From Phytohabitans rumicis (GTDB lineage: Bacteria; Actinomycetota; Actinomycetes; Mycobacteriales; Micromonosporaceae), in NCBI RefSeq assembly GCF_011764445.1, contig NZ_BLPG01000003.1, positions 1 through 64,000 on the forward strand: a stretch of 64,000 nucleotides of DNA. The letters are read 5' to 3'. Shown here in pieces: positions 32,984 to 40,353 of this stretch (position 1 is its first letter; every line of letters begins with the position of its first letter). Both the position numbers and the translations under genes were made by a program. The notes under the pieces are model-generated. The model was given only the letters and a program-made list of their open reading frames with translations. It ran no database searches and was not told the origin of the DNA.

Positions 32984-33697
32984 ATGAGGAAGTGGACGGT
33001 GGGCGAGGTCATGACGGCCGACGTCGTGGCCGTACCGGAGGACGCCACCTACCGGACGATCGTGGATCTGCTGGCCGAGCGCCGGATCAGCGCGGTGCCC
33101 GTCGTCGACGCCGATCGGCGCGTGGTCGGCGTCGTGTCCGAGGCCGACCTGCTCTACAAGGTGGAGTTCGCCGGCGCCGTGGCCGAGCGCCGGATCTTTC
33201 CCGGCCGGCACCGGACGGACCGCGAGAAGGGCGAAGGCCGGGTGGCCCGCCAGCTCATGACCAGCCCGGCGGTCACGACCAGGCCGGCGACCACGCTGCC
33301 CGCGGCCGCGCGGCTGATGGACGGCAAGCACGTCAAGCGCCTGCCGGTGGTCGACGAGCACGGTGTCCTGGTCGGCATCGTCTCCCGCGCCGACCTGTTG
33401 AAGGTCCACCTGCGCTCGGACGAGGAGCTGCGCCGCGACATCGTCGAGGACGTGCTGGGCCGGACGCTGTGGCTGGAGCCGAACGTGGTGTTCGTGAAGG
33501 TCGACGGCGGCGTGGTGACCCTGCGCGGGCACCTGGACAGCAAGACCCTTGTCGACATCGCCGCCCAGCTGACCGCCGCCGTCGCCGGCGTCGTGGCGGT
33601 CGAGGACGAGCTCACGTACGAGTTGGACGACACCGACCTGGCCACGTCCCGGTGGTACCGGTCGCACCCGTTCAGCGCCACGGGACCTTCGACCTAG
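32984..33697 (+). CDS. CBS-CBS-BON protein
   Basis: A 237-residue protein with two CBS motifs (VGEVMTADVVAVPEDATYRTIVDLLAERRISAVPVVDADRRVVGVVSEADLLYKVE and VARQLMTSPAVTTRPATTLPAAARLMDGKHVKRLPVVDEHGVLVGIVSRADLLKVHL). A BON domain follows (IVEDVLGRTLWLEPNVVFVKVDGGVVTLRGHLDSKTLVDIAAQLTAAVAGVVAVEDELTYE). CBS pairs sense adenine nucleotides, and BON domains bind phospholipid or other ligands. ATG 32984 follows GGAGGGAGAAGG. A close paralogue is at 54144. It ends 58 bp before the response regulator, so co-transcription is possible, although a box overlaps its stop. Confidence 0.9.
   Translation: MRKWTVGEVMTADVVAVPEDATYRTIVDLLAERRISAVPVVDADRRVVGVVSEADLLYKVEFAGAVAERRIFPGRHRTDREKGEGRVARQLMTSPAVTTRPATTLPAAARLMDGKHVKRLPVVDEHGVLVGIVSRADLLKVHLRSDEELRRDIVEDVLGRTLWLEPNVVFVKVDGGVVTLRGHLDSKTLVDIAAQLTAAVAGVVAVEDELTYELDDTDLATSRWYRSHPFSATGPST
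33682..33695. promoter_or_regulatory. DevR-like box upstream of the response regulator
   Basis: GGGAC-CTTC-GACCT matches nine of ten half-site bases. It lies at the very end of the CBS-BON gene, 60 bp before the regulator start, and could give autoregulation as for M. tuberculosis devR. Confidence 0.5.
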
Positions 33698-33754
33698 GAT
33701 CCCCTCGCCACTCGACCCTATGACAAGTGACGCCCGGGTCGGTACAAAGGAGGG

Positions 33755-34396
33755 GTGATCAGAGTTTTTCTCCTCGATGACCATGAGGTTGTCCGCCGTG
33801 GGCTGCGCGAGCTGTTGGAGCGTGAGGCTGACATCGAGGTGGTGGGGGAGTCCGGGTCGGCGCAGGAGGCGGCGCGGCGGATTCCCGCGCTGCGCCCCGA
33901 CGTGGCGATCCTCGACGGCCGGCTGCCGGACGGCAGCGGCATCGACGTGTGCCGTGACGTGCGGGCCGTCGACTCCTCGATCAAGGGCTTGATCCTGACC
34001 TCGTACGAGGACGACGAGGCGCTGTTCGCGGCGATCATGGCTGGTGCCGCTGGCTATGTGCTCAAGCAGATCCGCGGCACCGACCTGGTGGACGCGGTCC
34101 GCCGGGTGGCGGCGGGCCAGTCCCTGCTGGACCCGGCGGTCACCCAGCGCGTGCTGGAACGGATCCGGCACGGGGTGGAGGAGCCGCGCGAGCTGAAGTC
34201 GCTGACCGATCAGGAGCGGCGGATCCTGGAGTTCATCGCGCAGGGGCTGACCAACCGGGAGATCGCCGGGAAGATGTTCCTGGCCGAAAAGACCGTCAAG
34301 AACTACGTGTCCAGCCTGCTGGCCAAGCTGGGTCTGGAGCGGCGCACCCAGGCCGCGGTCCTGGCCACCCGCCTGCTCGGCGAGCACAAGTACTAG
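33755..34396 (+). CDS. DevR/DosR-like response regulator (NarL/FixJ family)
   Basis: A 213-residue NarL-type regulator. The receiver starts RVFLLDDHEVVRRGLRELL and has the phosphoacceptor in DVAILDGRLPDGSGIDVCRD. The switch residues are in LILTSYEDDEALFAAIMAGAAGYVLKQIRG (Thr and Lys). The HTH domain reads LTDQERRILEFIAQGLTNREIAGKMFLAEKTVKNYVSSLLAKLGLERRTQAAV. This output domain is nearly that of M. tuberculosis DevR, including the LAEKTVKNYVSxLLAKLGxERRTQAAV stretch that contacts GGGAC half-sites. The GTG start follows AGGAGGGGT closely. It is the probable regulator of the boxes found in this window. Its kinase gene is only a fragment on the opposite strand. Confidence 0.92.
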   Translation: MIRVFLLDDHEVVRRGLRELLEREADIEVVGESGSAQEAARRIPALRPDVAILDGRLPDGSGIDVCRDVRAVDSSIKGLILTSYEDDEALFAAIMAGAAGYVLKQIRGTDLVDAVRRVAAGQSLLDPAVTQRVLERIRHGVEEPRELKSLTDQERRILEFIAQGLTNREIAGKMFLAEKTVKNYVSSLLAKLGLERRTQAAVLATRLLGEHKY

Positions 34397-34739
34397 ATCG
34401 GCACGGACCACGAGATCTCGGTGCCCGTGGGCACTGCGGGCCGTACCTCGAATTCGCCGCCGTACTGGGCTGCCCGTTCGCGCAGGTTGATCGACCCGCC
34501 ATGCGGCTCGGCGCCGGCCGCGCCGATGCCGTCTCGACAGCGACCCGGACCGCGCTCGCCTGGGCATGCCGGGCCGCATTCGACAGCGCCTCCCGGATGA
34601 CGGCCAGCAGATCCGGGCGCAGGTGGTCGGGCACGGCGCTGTCGACCGGGCCGGACAGGCGCAACTCGGGTCGGAAGCCCAGCGGGCCGGCGGCCTCGGC
34701 CACCAGGTCGCGGATCTCGGTGCGCAGTGCCGCGCTCAC
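34393..34739 (-). pseudogene. DevS-like histidine kinase, C-terminal fragment
   Basis: The readable part is the HATPase domain: IRDLVAEAAGPLGFRPELRLSGPVDSAVPDHLRPDLLAVIREALSNAARHAQASAVRVAVE contains the N-box. After a frame change it ends with GGSINLRERAAQYGGEFEVRPAVPTGTEISWSVPI. The G1 box is largely lost, and neither the phosphorylatable His (DHp) nor any haem-binding GAF domain is present. DevS/DosT kinases are about 570 residues; under 150 remain. It overlaps the regulator stop by 4 bp, tail to tail. The active cognate kinase must be elsewhere or lost. Confidence 0.8.
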
Positions 34740-34953
34740 CCCTCACGACCAGGCCGGCGGCGCCCGCCGGACCCTGCGTGTACGGAACCACCGGCACCGG
34801 ATACAACGTCTTGGCGACGGTGGGTCTTGTGGTCCCGGGGACCACGGCGTACCTCTCCGGTGTCGGTGGCTCCGCCCTCTACCCGGCGGGCGCCACACCT
34901 CCACGCTGCTCCGCGGGCGACGGGGCGGGCAGGGTCCTGCGCAACCTGTTGGC

Positions 34954-34967
34954 GGGACCTTCGCCCC
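34954..34967. promoter_or_regulatory. DevR-like box upstream of GAPDH remnant
   Basis: GGGAC-CTTC-GCCCC followed by TG fits the island box (one mismatch in the second half). It is only about 25 bp before the first recognisable GAPDH residues, which suggests a deletion removed the true gene start. Confidence 0.45.
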
Positions 34968-34989
34968 TGGGTGCCGACCTCGCGTGCCG

Positions 34990-35738
34990 CACACCTTCGG
35001 GCGGTTGAACGCCGGCATCACACACGACGATTCGGCCATCACGGTGGACGGGCGCCGGGTGCTGACCTTCCAGGAGCGCGAGCCGGAGCGGCTGCCTGGT
35101 CGGACCTGGGTGTCGACCTGGTCATCGAGGCCACCGGCAGGTTGCGCACCCGGGACGCCGCGGCCGGCCACCTCAAGGCCGGCGCACAACGGGTGCTGAT
35201 CTCGGCTCCCGGCAAGGACGTGGACGCCACGATCGTGCTCGGCGTGAACGGCGCCGCCTACCACCCCCGGCAGCAGGTGCTGTCCGCGGCCGCGTGCACG
35301 ACCAACTGCGCCGCCTCGATGGTCAAGGTGCTGCACGAGGCGTTCGGCCTCACCCGGGGCTTCCTGACCACGGTGCACGCGTACACCAACGACCAGGCCG
35401 TGCTGGACACGCCGCACAAGGATCCGCGCCGGGCCCGGTCCGCGGCCGTCAACATCATCCCCACCAGCACCGGCGCGGCGAAGGCCATCGGTCTGGTACT
35501 GCCGGAGGTCGCCGGCCGGCTCGACGGTGTCGCGCTGCGCGTACCGGTGGAAGACGGCTCGATCTGCGACCTGACGTGCGAGCTTGCCGTCCCGGTCACG
35601 GCCGCCGAGGTGAACGACGCGTTCGCGGCAGCCGCGGACCGGGACCTGGCCGGTGTGCTGCGCTACTCGGAGCGTCCGTTGGTGTCCCGCGACGTGGTCG
35701 GCGACCCGGCGTCGTGCGTCTTCGACTCTGGTCTGACC
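34990..35738 (+). pseudogene. Type I GAPDH, truncated and frameshifted
   Basis: The Rossmann start (INGFGRIGR) is missing. The sequence begins TFGRLNAGITHDDSAITVDGRRVLTFQEREPERLP, shifts frame near 35094, then reads WSDLGVDLVIEATGRLRTRDAAAGHL. The catalytic core is intact: SAAACTTNCAASMVKVLHEAFG has the active-site Cys and TVHAYTNDQAVLD the active-site His. Substrate-binding segments NIIPTSTGAAKAIGLVLPE and GVALRVPVEDGSICDLTCEL also survive. After SCVFDSGLTQ the usual C-terminal WYDNEWGY segment is absent and another gene continues in frame. It is not functional as written. Confidence 0.8.
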
Positions 35739-36332
35739 CAGGCCGCGGTGCTCGCCGCGGGTGTGGTCGGTGCCGGCGCGGTTTCGGTGCTGGCGCCGGC
35801 GTGGGCCGGTCCGGGACCAGCCGGGCCGGCAGCCGCAACGGCATCGATGCCCGGCTACGGCATGCACGGTGGGGCCAACGGCATGGGTATGCGCGGCGGC
35901 GACAGCGCCGGCATGGGCTGGGGCGGTGGCACGTGCCTATGGGCGACCGACGTCCCGTCCGGCACGCTGACCGGGGCGCAGAGGACCACCCTCGCCGCGA
36001 TGGCCGAGGAGGAGAAGTTGGCCCACGACCTATACCAGGCGTTTGGCGGCAGGTACGACGCGGATGTCTTCGACCGGATCGCTGCCGCCGAGACCCGGCA
36101 CCTGGCCGCGGTGCGGACGCTGCTCGACCGGTACGGCATCGCCGACCCCACCGCCGGCAAAGGCGGCCGGGCAGTTCGCCAGCGCCGACGTGCAGGCCAC
36201 CTACGGCAAGTACCTCGGCGAAGGCAACGCCTCCCTGCGAGAGGCGCTCGGTGTCGGGGAGAAGGTCGAGAACTGGTCTACCAGCGCCTGCTGATGGCCT
36301 CGCAGCATCACCTGGCCGCGTTCACCCGCTGA
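35739..36332 (+). pseudogene. DUF2202 ferritin-like secreted protein, 5' fused and internally deleted
   Basis: The frame runs on from GAPDH into AAVLAAGVVGAGAVSVLAPAWAG, which looks like the signal peptide of this protein. A Gly/Met-rich linker follows, then the DUF2202 core TLAAMAEEEKLAHDLYQAFGGRYDADVFDRIAAAETRHLAAVRTLLDRYGIADPTAGK, with ferritin-like Glu/His residues. A frameshift near 36163 leads to GQFASADVQATYGKYLGEGNASLREALGVGEKVE. About 40-50 residues are then missing before VYQRLLMASQHHLAAFTR. Its own start codon was lost at the fusion point. Confidence 0.75.
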
Positions 36333-36371
36333 ACGGGTCGCGGGCCCGCACGACCTGACAGCTGAGTAGCC

Positions 36372-36502
36372 ATGCCGTCACCACCATCGGCACCACGCAG
36401 GTCCACGTCGACGCGGAAGGCTTCCTGACTGACTACGACGAGTGGGACGAGGAAGTGGCCCGCCAGTTGGCCGGTCGCCAGGGGGTGGGGTCGCTCAGGT
36501 AG
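36372..36502 (+). pseudogene. TusE/DsrC-family fragment
   Basis: After a one-base correction just past the ATG the sequence reads PVTTIGTTQVHVDAEGFLTDYDEWDEEVARQLAGRQG, the N-terminal third of DsrC/TusE sulfur-relay proteins. The rest of the about 110-residue protein, including the conserved C-terminal cysteine, is missing. Confidence 0.6.
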
Positions 36503-36536
36503 AGGCCGCAGGCGCAGTCGAGGGCTTCTTCGGCGG

Positions 36537-37397
36537 TTAACGAGCCTGCCACCACGGCGGTGATTCGTCGGGGGCGTCGTGGGCGACGTGCCGGAGCACC
36601 GCCACCGGGCAGGCGGCGTGGTGCAGCAGTTGCTGGCTGACCGAGCCGAGCAGCAGCCCGCCGAAACCGCCGCGGCCGCGGGATCCGACCACGACGAGCT
36701 GGGCGTCGTTCGACGCGGAGATCAGGGCGTTCGCGACCCCGTCGGTGGTCAGCCGCGTGGCGACCGGTACGTCGGGGTACTTCTCCCGCCAAGGGTTCAC
36801 CATCGCGGTCAGTGCGGAACGCGCGGCGGACTTCATCTCGGTGTGCCGGCCCGCCGGGTCCGGCGTCCAGCCGTGGATGGCGATGAGAGCCACCGCGTGG
36901 GCGGCCGCCTCCTGCATGGCGAAGGCGAGCGCCAGCAGAGACTCCGGCGAGCTGTCGACGCCGACGACGACCGGGGTGTTGGGACGGGTCATCGGCTGCC
37001 GTGGTCGCACGACCACCACTGGGCAGTGCGCGTGCGCCGTCGCCGTGATGGCAACCGACCCCAACAGCAGGCCGGGGAAGCCTCCGCGGCCGCGGTGGCC
37101 GAGCACGACCAGCCGGGCGTTGCGGGATTGCTCGATCAGCGCCGGCGTGGCCGCGGTGTCCACCACCTCGGTGGTGATGCGCATGCCTGGACGCACCGCG
37201 CGGGCCGCGCCAGCGGCTGTATCCACCACCTCCTTGGCGCGGCCCAACACGCCGATGTCGGGGTGGGCGGGCCATTCGATCGCGTACACCAGATGGAGTC
37301 TTGGGCCGGTGCGGGATGCCTCCTCCACGGCCCACTGCAGCGCGGCCTGAGCTCCGGCGGAGTCGTCGTATCCCACGACGATGGGTCTGTCAGTCAT
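36537..37397 (-). CDS. Tandem universal stress protein
   Basis: A 286-residue protein with two complete UspA domains: IVVGYDDSAGAQAALQWAVEEASRTG to LVVLGHRGRGGFPGLLLGSVAITATAHAHCPVVVVRP, and VVVGVDSSPESLLALAFAMQEAAAHA to [36 protein letters not shown]. Both have the nucleotide-binding GxxGx9G(S/T) motif. It lies 45 bp after the Acg gene at 37443-38414 and is probably co-transcribed with it. Over about 60 bp its C-terminus is nearly identical in DNA to the Usp gene at 28030. Confidence 0.92.
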   Translation of the reverse strand: MTDRPIVVGYDDSAGAQAALQWAVEEASRTGPRLHLVYAIEWPAHPDIGVLGRAKEVVDTAAGAARAVRPGMRITTEVVDTAATPALIEQSRNARLVVLGHRGRGGFPGLLLGSVAITATAHAHCPVVVVRPRQPMTRPNTPVVVGVDSSPESLLALAFAMQEAAAHAVALIAIHGWTPDPAGRHTEMKSAARSALTAMVNPWREKYPDVPVATRLTTDGVANALISASNDAQLVVVGSRGRGGFGGLLLGSVSQQLLHHAACPVAVLRHVAHDAPDESPPWWQAR

Positions 37398-37442
37398 GGC
37401 ATCCTCCTTGGCCTGCCATGGTGGGTCTGCACGCCACCACCT

Positions 37443-38414
37443 CTATGGGGCGTCGATGACGTCGTCGACGTCGCGCCGGGGCGTTGGCCAGCCGGGCTGG
37501 CCGAAGCCGATGCGCAGGACCATCTGCGGGCTGCCGGCCCGCCTGATCGCCTGGCGGAGCTGTTCCCGGACGGTGGGCACCTCGATCGGCTGGGAGAGCA
37601 TCGACGCGGCGAGGCCGGCCTCGGTGCCGGTGAGCAGGACGCGTTGCAGGGCCTGCCCGGCGGTGATCTGGTCAAAGACGGTGTCACCCGGGGTACCGAG
37701 CACGCCCAGCAGCGGTTCGGGCTCGAAGTCCCGGCCGGGAGCGCGCGGCAGTTCCCCGAACGGCCGCTGCGGCAGCAGGTCCTGCGGTTCGGCGATCGGG
37801 CCGCCGGCGAAGGCGGGCACGCCGTCCGGCGCCTGCTCCTGCCGTGTCCACCGGGCGATGTCGGCCCGGTATTGCGGGTCGCGGCTCAGCGTCCGGTTGG
37901 CGCTGTGCGCCAGCTGCCCGAGGGCCTCGACGGCCGCTGTTCCGGTCACCAGCTCCAGCCAGGCGCCTTCGGCCTGCGCGGCCTCGGTCAGCCGCCACCG
38001 CGAATGACCTGTGACGGGGTCGGGCCAGAACGGCAGCCGGTTGCTGTGCCGGCGGGGGATGACCGCGAACAGGATCTGCTCCGCTGGAGCCGCCGGGCGC
38101 GGCGTGCCCGGTGTCAGGCTCGCGATCACATCCGGTTCTTCGGGGTACGGCCGCAGCCGTACCCGGGCGGGTGTGCCGCGTACGGCGAGGGCGAGGCGCA
38201 TGTTGAACGTGGCCGCGCCGCACGCGATGTTCACCGCCCAGTCGGCGGCGATACCCGGCCCGGTGGACGGCACCGGCCGGCTGCTGTCAACGCGTACCTC
38301 GATGGCACCGTCACGCAGCCGGAAGCGCCACGGTTGGCTGTTGTGCAGCGACGGTGCACGGACGGCGGCCGCTACGGCGGTGCGCAGATCCGCGTCTACG
38401 AAGGTCCTGATCAT
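37443..38414 (-). CDS. Acg-family nitroreductase-fold protein
   Basis: An intact 323-residue Acg/Rv3131-type protein. It has AVAAAVRAPSLHNSQPWRFRL at residues 13-33, CGAATFNMRLAL, IPRRHSNRLPFWPDPV, RPFGELPRAPGRDFEPEPLLGVLGTPGDTVFDQITAGQALQRVLLTGTEAGLAASMLSQPIEVP and VLRIGFGQPGWPTPRRDVDDV. It is a paralogue of the frameshifted gene at 29810, and serves as the intact reference for it. It has a strong box 116 bp upstream in a divergent promoter region shared with the AdhP-like gene. An FMN-binding, dormancy-associated role is inferred from the family. Confidence 0.9.
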   Translation of the reverse strand: MIRTFVDADLRTAVAAAVRAPSLHNSQPWRFRLRDGAIEVRVDSSRPVPSTGPGIAADWAVNIACGAATFNMRLALAVRGTPARVRLRPYPEEPDVIASLTPGTPRPAAPAEQILFAVIPRRHSNRLPFWPDPVTGHSRWRLTEAAQAEGAWLELVTGTAAVEALGQLAHSANRTLSRDPQYRADIARWTRQEQAPDGVPAFAGGPIAEPQDLLPQRPFGELPRAPGRDFEPEPLLGVLGTPGDTVFDQITAGQALQRVLLTGTEAGLAASMLSQPIEVPTVREQLRQAIRRAGSPQMVLRIGFGQPGWPTPRRDVDDVIDAP

Positions 38415-38529
38415 TCCTACTCACCTCGCCATCACGCCGACCTCGCGGACGACGGCAATGGCCTCTAGCCAGGCAGTGGGCCGGAGGTTCGTGCCAACCA
38501 GACTTCCGGTTGTGGCCGGCGCCCGTGCA

Positions 38530-38543
38530 GGGCCACACGTCCC
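38530..38543. promoter_or_regulatory. DevR-like box upstream of Acg gene at 38414
   Basis: On the minus strand it reads GGGAC-GTGT-GGCCC followed by TG, preceded by CGGTC. It is nearly identical in layout to the boxes at 32731 and 53239. Confidence 0.65.
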
Positions 38544-38638
38544 GACCGGCCAGGCACACCGCCTTCACCAGGCATCCGCAGGGCCGGGCCTGTGACGCAA
38601 AGGACCCGATCAGGACGTGCTGTTAGGCCCGCATCGCC

Positions 38639-38652
38639 GGTACCAGTGGCCC
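38639..38652. promoter_or_regulatory. DevR-like box upstream of AdhP-like gene
   Basis: GGTAC-CAGT-GGCCC followed by TGACCGG, 60 bp before the dehydrogenase start. The flank is the same as at 32891. Confidence 0.55.
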
Positions 38653-38711
38653 TGACCGGCGTCGCGCCCCGCGACGACGCTTGGCGTGAACAGAACGGTG
38701 GAGGAGGAACC

Positions 38712-39722
38712 ATGAGAGCGTCGGTCGTCACCAGCTTCGAGGCGCCGCTGCAGATCCAGGAACTGCCGGTACCCGAGCCGGGTGCCGGGCAGGTGCTGGT
38801 CCGGATCGAGGCCAGCGGGCTGTGCCACACCGACATCCACGCCGCGCGGGGCGACTGGCCGGTCAAGCCGAGCCTGCCGTTGATCCCGGGCCACGAGGGC
38901 GTCGGCATCGTCGAGCAGACCGGCCCCGGCGTGACGCAGGTCGCTGTCGGTGACCGCGTAGCGATCCCGTGGCTCGGGTACGCCTGCGGGGTGTGCGACT
39001 ACTGCGTCAGCGGCCGCGAGACGCTGTGCGAGTCGCAGAAGAACACCGGATACGGTATGAACGGCGGTCACGCCGAGTACGCCGTCGCGTATGCCCGGCA
39101 CGTGGTGAAGGTGCCGGACGGGGTCAGCCCCCTCGAAGCCGCGCCGCTGACCTGCGCCGGTGTCACCACGTACAAGGCGATCAAGGTGGCCGGCGTGCGC
39201 CCCACCGAGCGGGTGGCGATCTTCGGGATCGGCGGCCTGGGACACATGGCCCAGCAGTACGCCCAGATCTTCGGTGGCGACACCATCACCGTCGATGTGA
39301 CGGAGGAGAAGCTGGCGCTTGCGCGCGAGCTCGGCGCGGCCCACGTGGTCAACGCCAAGCAGAGCGACCCGGTCGCGGCTATCAAGGCGCTGGGCGGCGC
39401 AGACGTGGCGGTCGTGCTGGCCGCATCGCCGACCGTGCTGGAGCAGGCGCACGCCTCGCTGCGCCGCGGTGGCCGGCTCGTGCTCGTGTCCCTGCCGAAG
39501 GACAACACGATGCGGCTGCCGATCTTCGAGACCGTCCTGGGTGGACTGTCGGTGATTGGGTCCATCGTCGGCACCCGCCAGGATCTGGCCGAGGTGTTCG
39601 CGCTGCACGCCGCCGGGCGTACCAAGGTGGAGCTGCAGACCCGCAAGCTGGAGGACGTCAACCAGGCCATCGAGGACGTGCTCGCGGGCAAGGTCACCGC
39701 CCGCGTGGTGTTCGAGTTCTGA
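38712..39722 (+). CDS. adhP: Zinc-dependent alcohol dehydrogenase, AdhP-like
   Basis: A 336-residue medium-chain alcohol dehydrogenase of the AdhP class. Catalytic zinc: GLCHTDIHAARGDWPVKPSLPLIPGHEGVG (Cys, His, Glu). Structural zinc: CGVCDYCVSGRETLC. NAD motif: VAIFGIGGLGHMAQQYAQ. The remaining core (GYGMNGGHAEYAVAYA, LVLVSLPKDNTMRLPIFETVLGGLSVIGSIVGTRQDL) is typical. It interconverts ethanol or other primary alcohols and aldehydes, so it may recycle NADH under low oxygen. GGAGGAGG precedes the ATG. It is divergent from an Acg gene across a two-box promoter region. Confidence 0.92.
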   Translation: MRASVVTSFEAPLQIQELPVPEPGAGQVLVRIEASGLCHTDIHAARGDWPVKPSLPLIPGHEGVGIVEQTGPGVTQVAVGDRVAIPWLGYACGVCDYCVSGRETLCESQKNTGYGMNGGHAEYAVAYARHVVKVPDGVSPLEAAPLTCAGVTTYKAIKVAGVRPTERVAIFGIGGLGHMAQQYAQIFGGDTITVDVTEEKLALARELGAAHVVNAKQSDPVAAIKALGGADVAVVLAASPTVLEQAHASLRRGGRLVLVSLPKDNTMRLPIFETVLGGLSVIGSIVGTRQDLAEVFALHAAGRTKVELQTRKLEDVNQAIEDVLAGKVTARVVFEF

Positions 39723-39903
39723 GCGGCGGACAACCGCGGCGGGCCGTCGCGCATCGTCGACATGCTTGTCGGTGAGCAGCTGCCCCGAATCTGCTGAAGT
39801 CACGGCGGTGAGTGGTGGGCGCCGTGTGCGCCGCTGTGTCGTCCGCGTTTGGGCCGTCCGCCGAGTAGCCGGCGGCTACTGTTCGGGTAGGGAGGCGATC
39901 GCG

Positions 39904-40329
39904 GTGGTCAACATTCCGGCGGCGGCCCGAGCGGTGATCGAGTCCGGACGTCTGGCTCATCTGGTGACGGTCAACGTGGACGGCAGCCCGCACGTGACGT
40001 GTGTCTGGGTCGGGCTCGAAGACGGGGAGATCGTGGTCGGCAAGCTCGCGGTCGATCAGAAGGTCCGCAACATCCGCCGTGATCCCCGCGTGTCGCTGTC
40101 CATCGAGGCCGAGGGCGACCAGTACGGAATGCAGCACTATCTGGTTGTCGAGGGCACTGCTCGCGTTGACGAGGGCGGCGCGCCGGCCTTGCTCAGGCAC
40201 CTCGCGCAGCGGTACATCGGTCCGGGCACGGAGTTTCCACCGATGCCCAACCCGCCGCAGGGCTACGTGATCCGGATAAGCCCGACCAGAGTGCGGGGCA
40301 TGGGCCCGTGGGGCACGACCCTGCGCTGA
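39904..40329 (+). CDS. PPOX-class split-barrel protein (F420/flavin)
   Basis: A 141-residue pyridoxamine-phosphate-oxidase-like split barrel. The core is LAHLVTVNVDGSPHVTCVWVGLEDGEIVVGKLAVDQKVRNIRRDPRVSLSIEAEG. The C-terminal VIRISPTRVRGMGPW fits the TIGR F420-dependent subgroup (Rv1155-like) more than true PdxH. It would bind F420 or FMN and reduce an unknown substrate. GTG 39904 is preceded by GGGAGGCG. It is convergent with narK. Confidence 0.8.
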   Translation: MVNIPAAARAVIESGRLAHLVTVNVDGSPHVTCVWVGLEDGEIVVGKLAVDQKVRNIRRDPRVSLSIEAEGDQYGMQHYLVVEGTARVDEGGAPALLRHLAQRYIGPGTEFPPMPNPPQGYVIRISPTRVRGMGPWGTTLR

Positions 40330-40353
40330 TCCCGAGAATGTCGCAAGCGAGGC

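Noticed and set aside
34727-35008. A plus-strand frame with VYGTTGTGYNVLATVGLVVPGTTAYLSG
   Set aside because: It is hydrophobic and could be a remnant, but nothing matches it and it lies between the kinase and GAPDH fragments where frames are broken.
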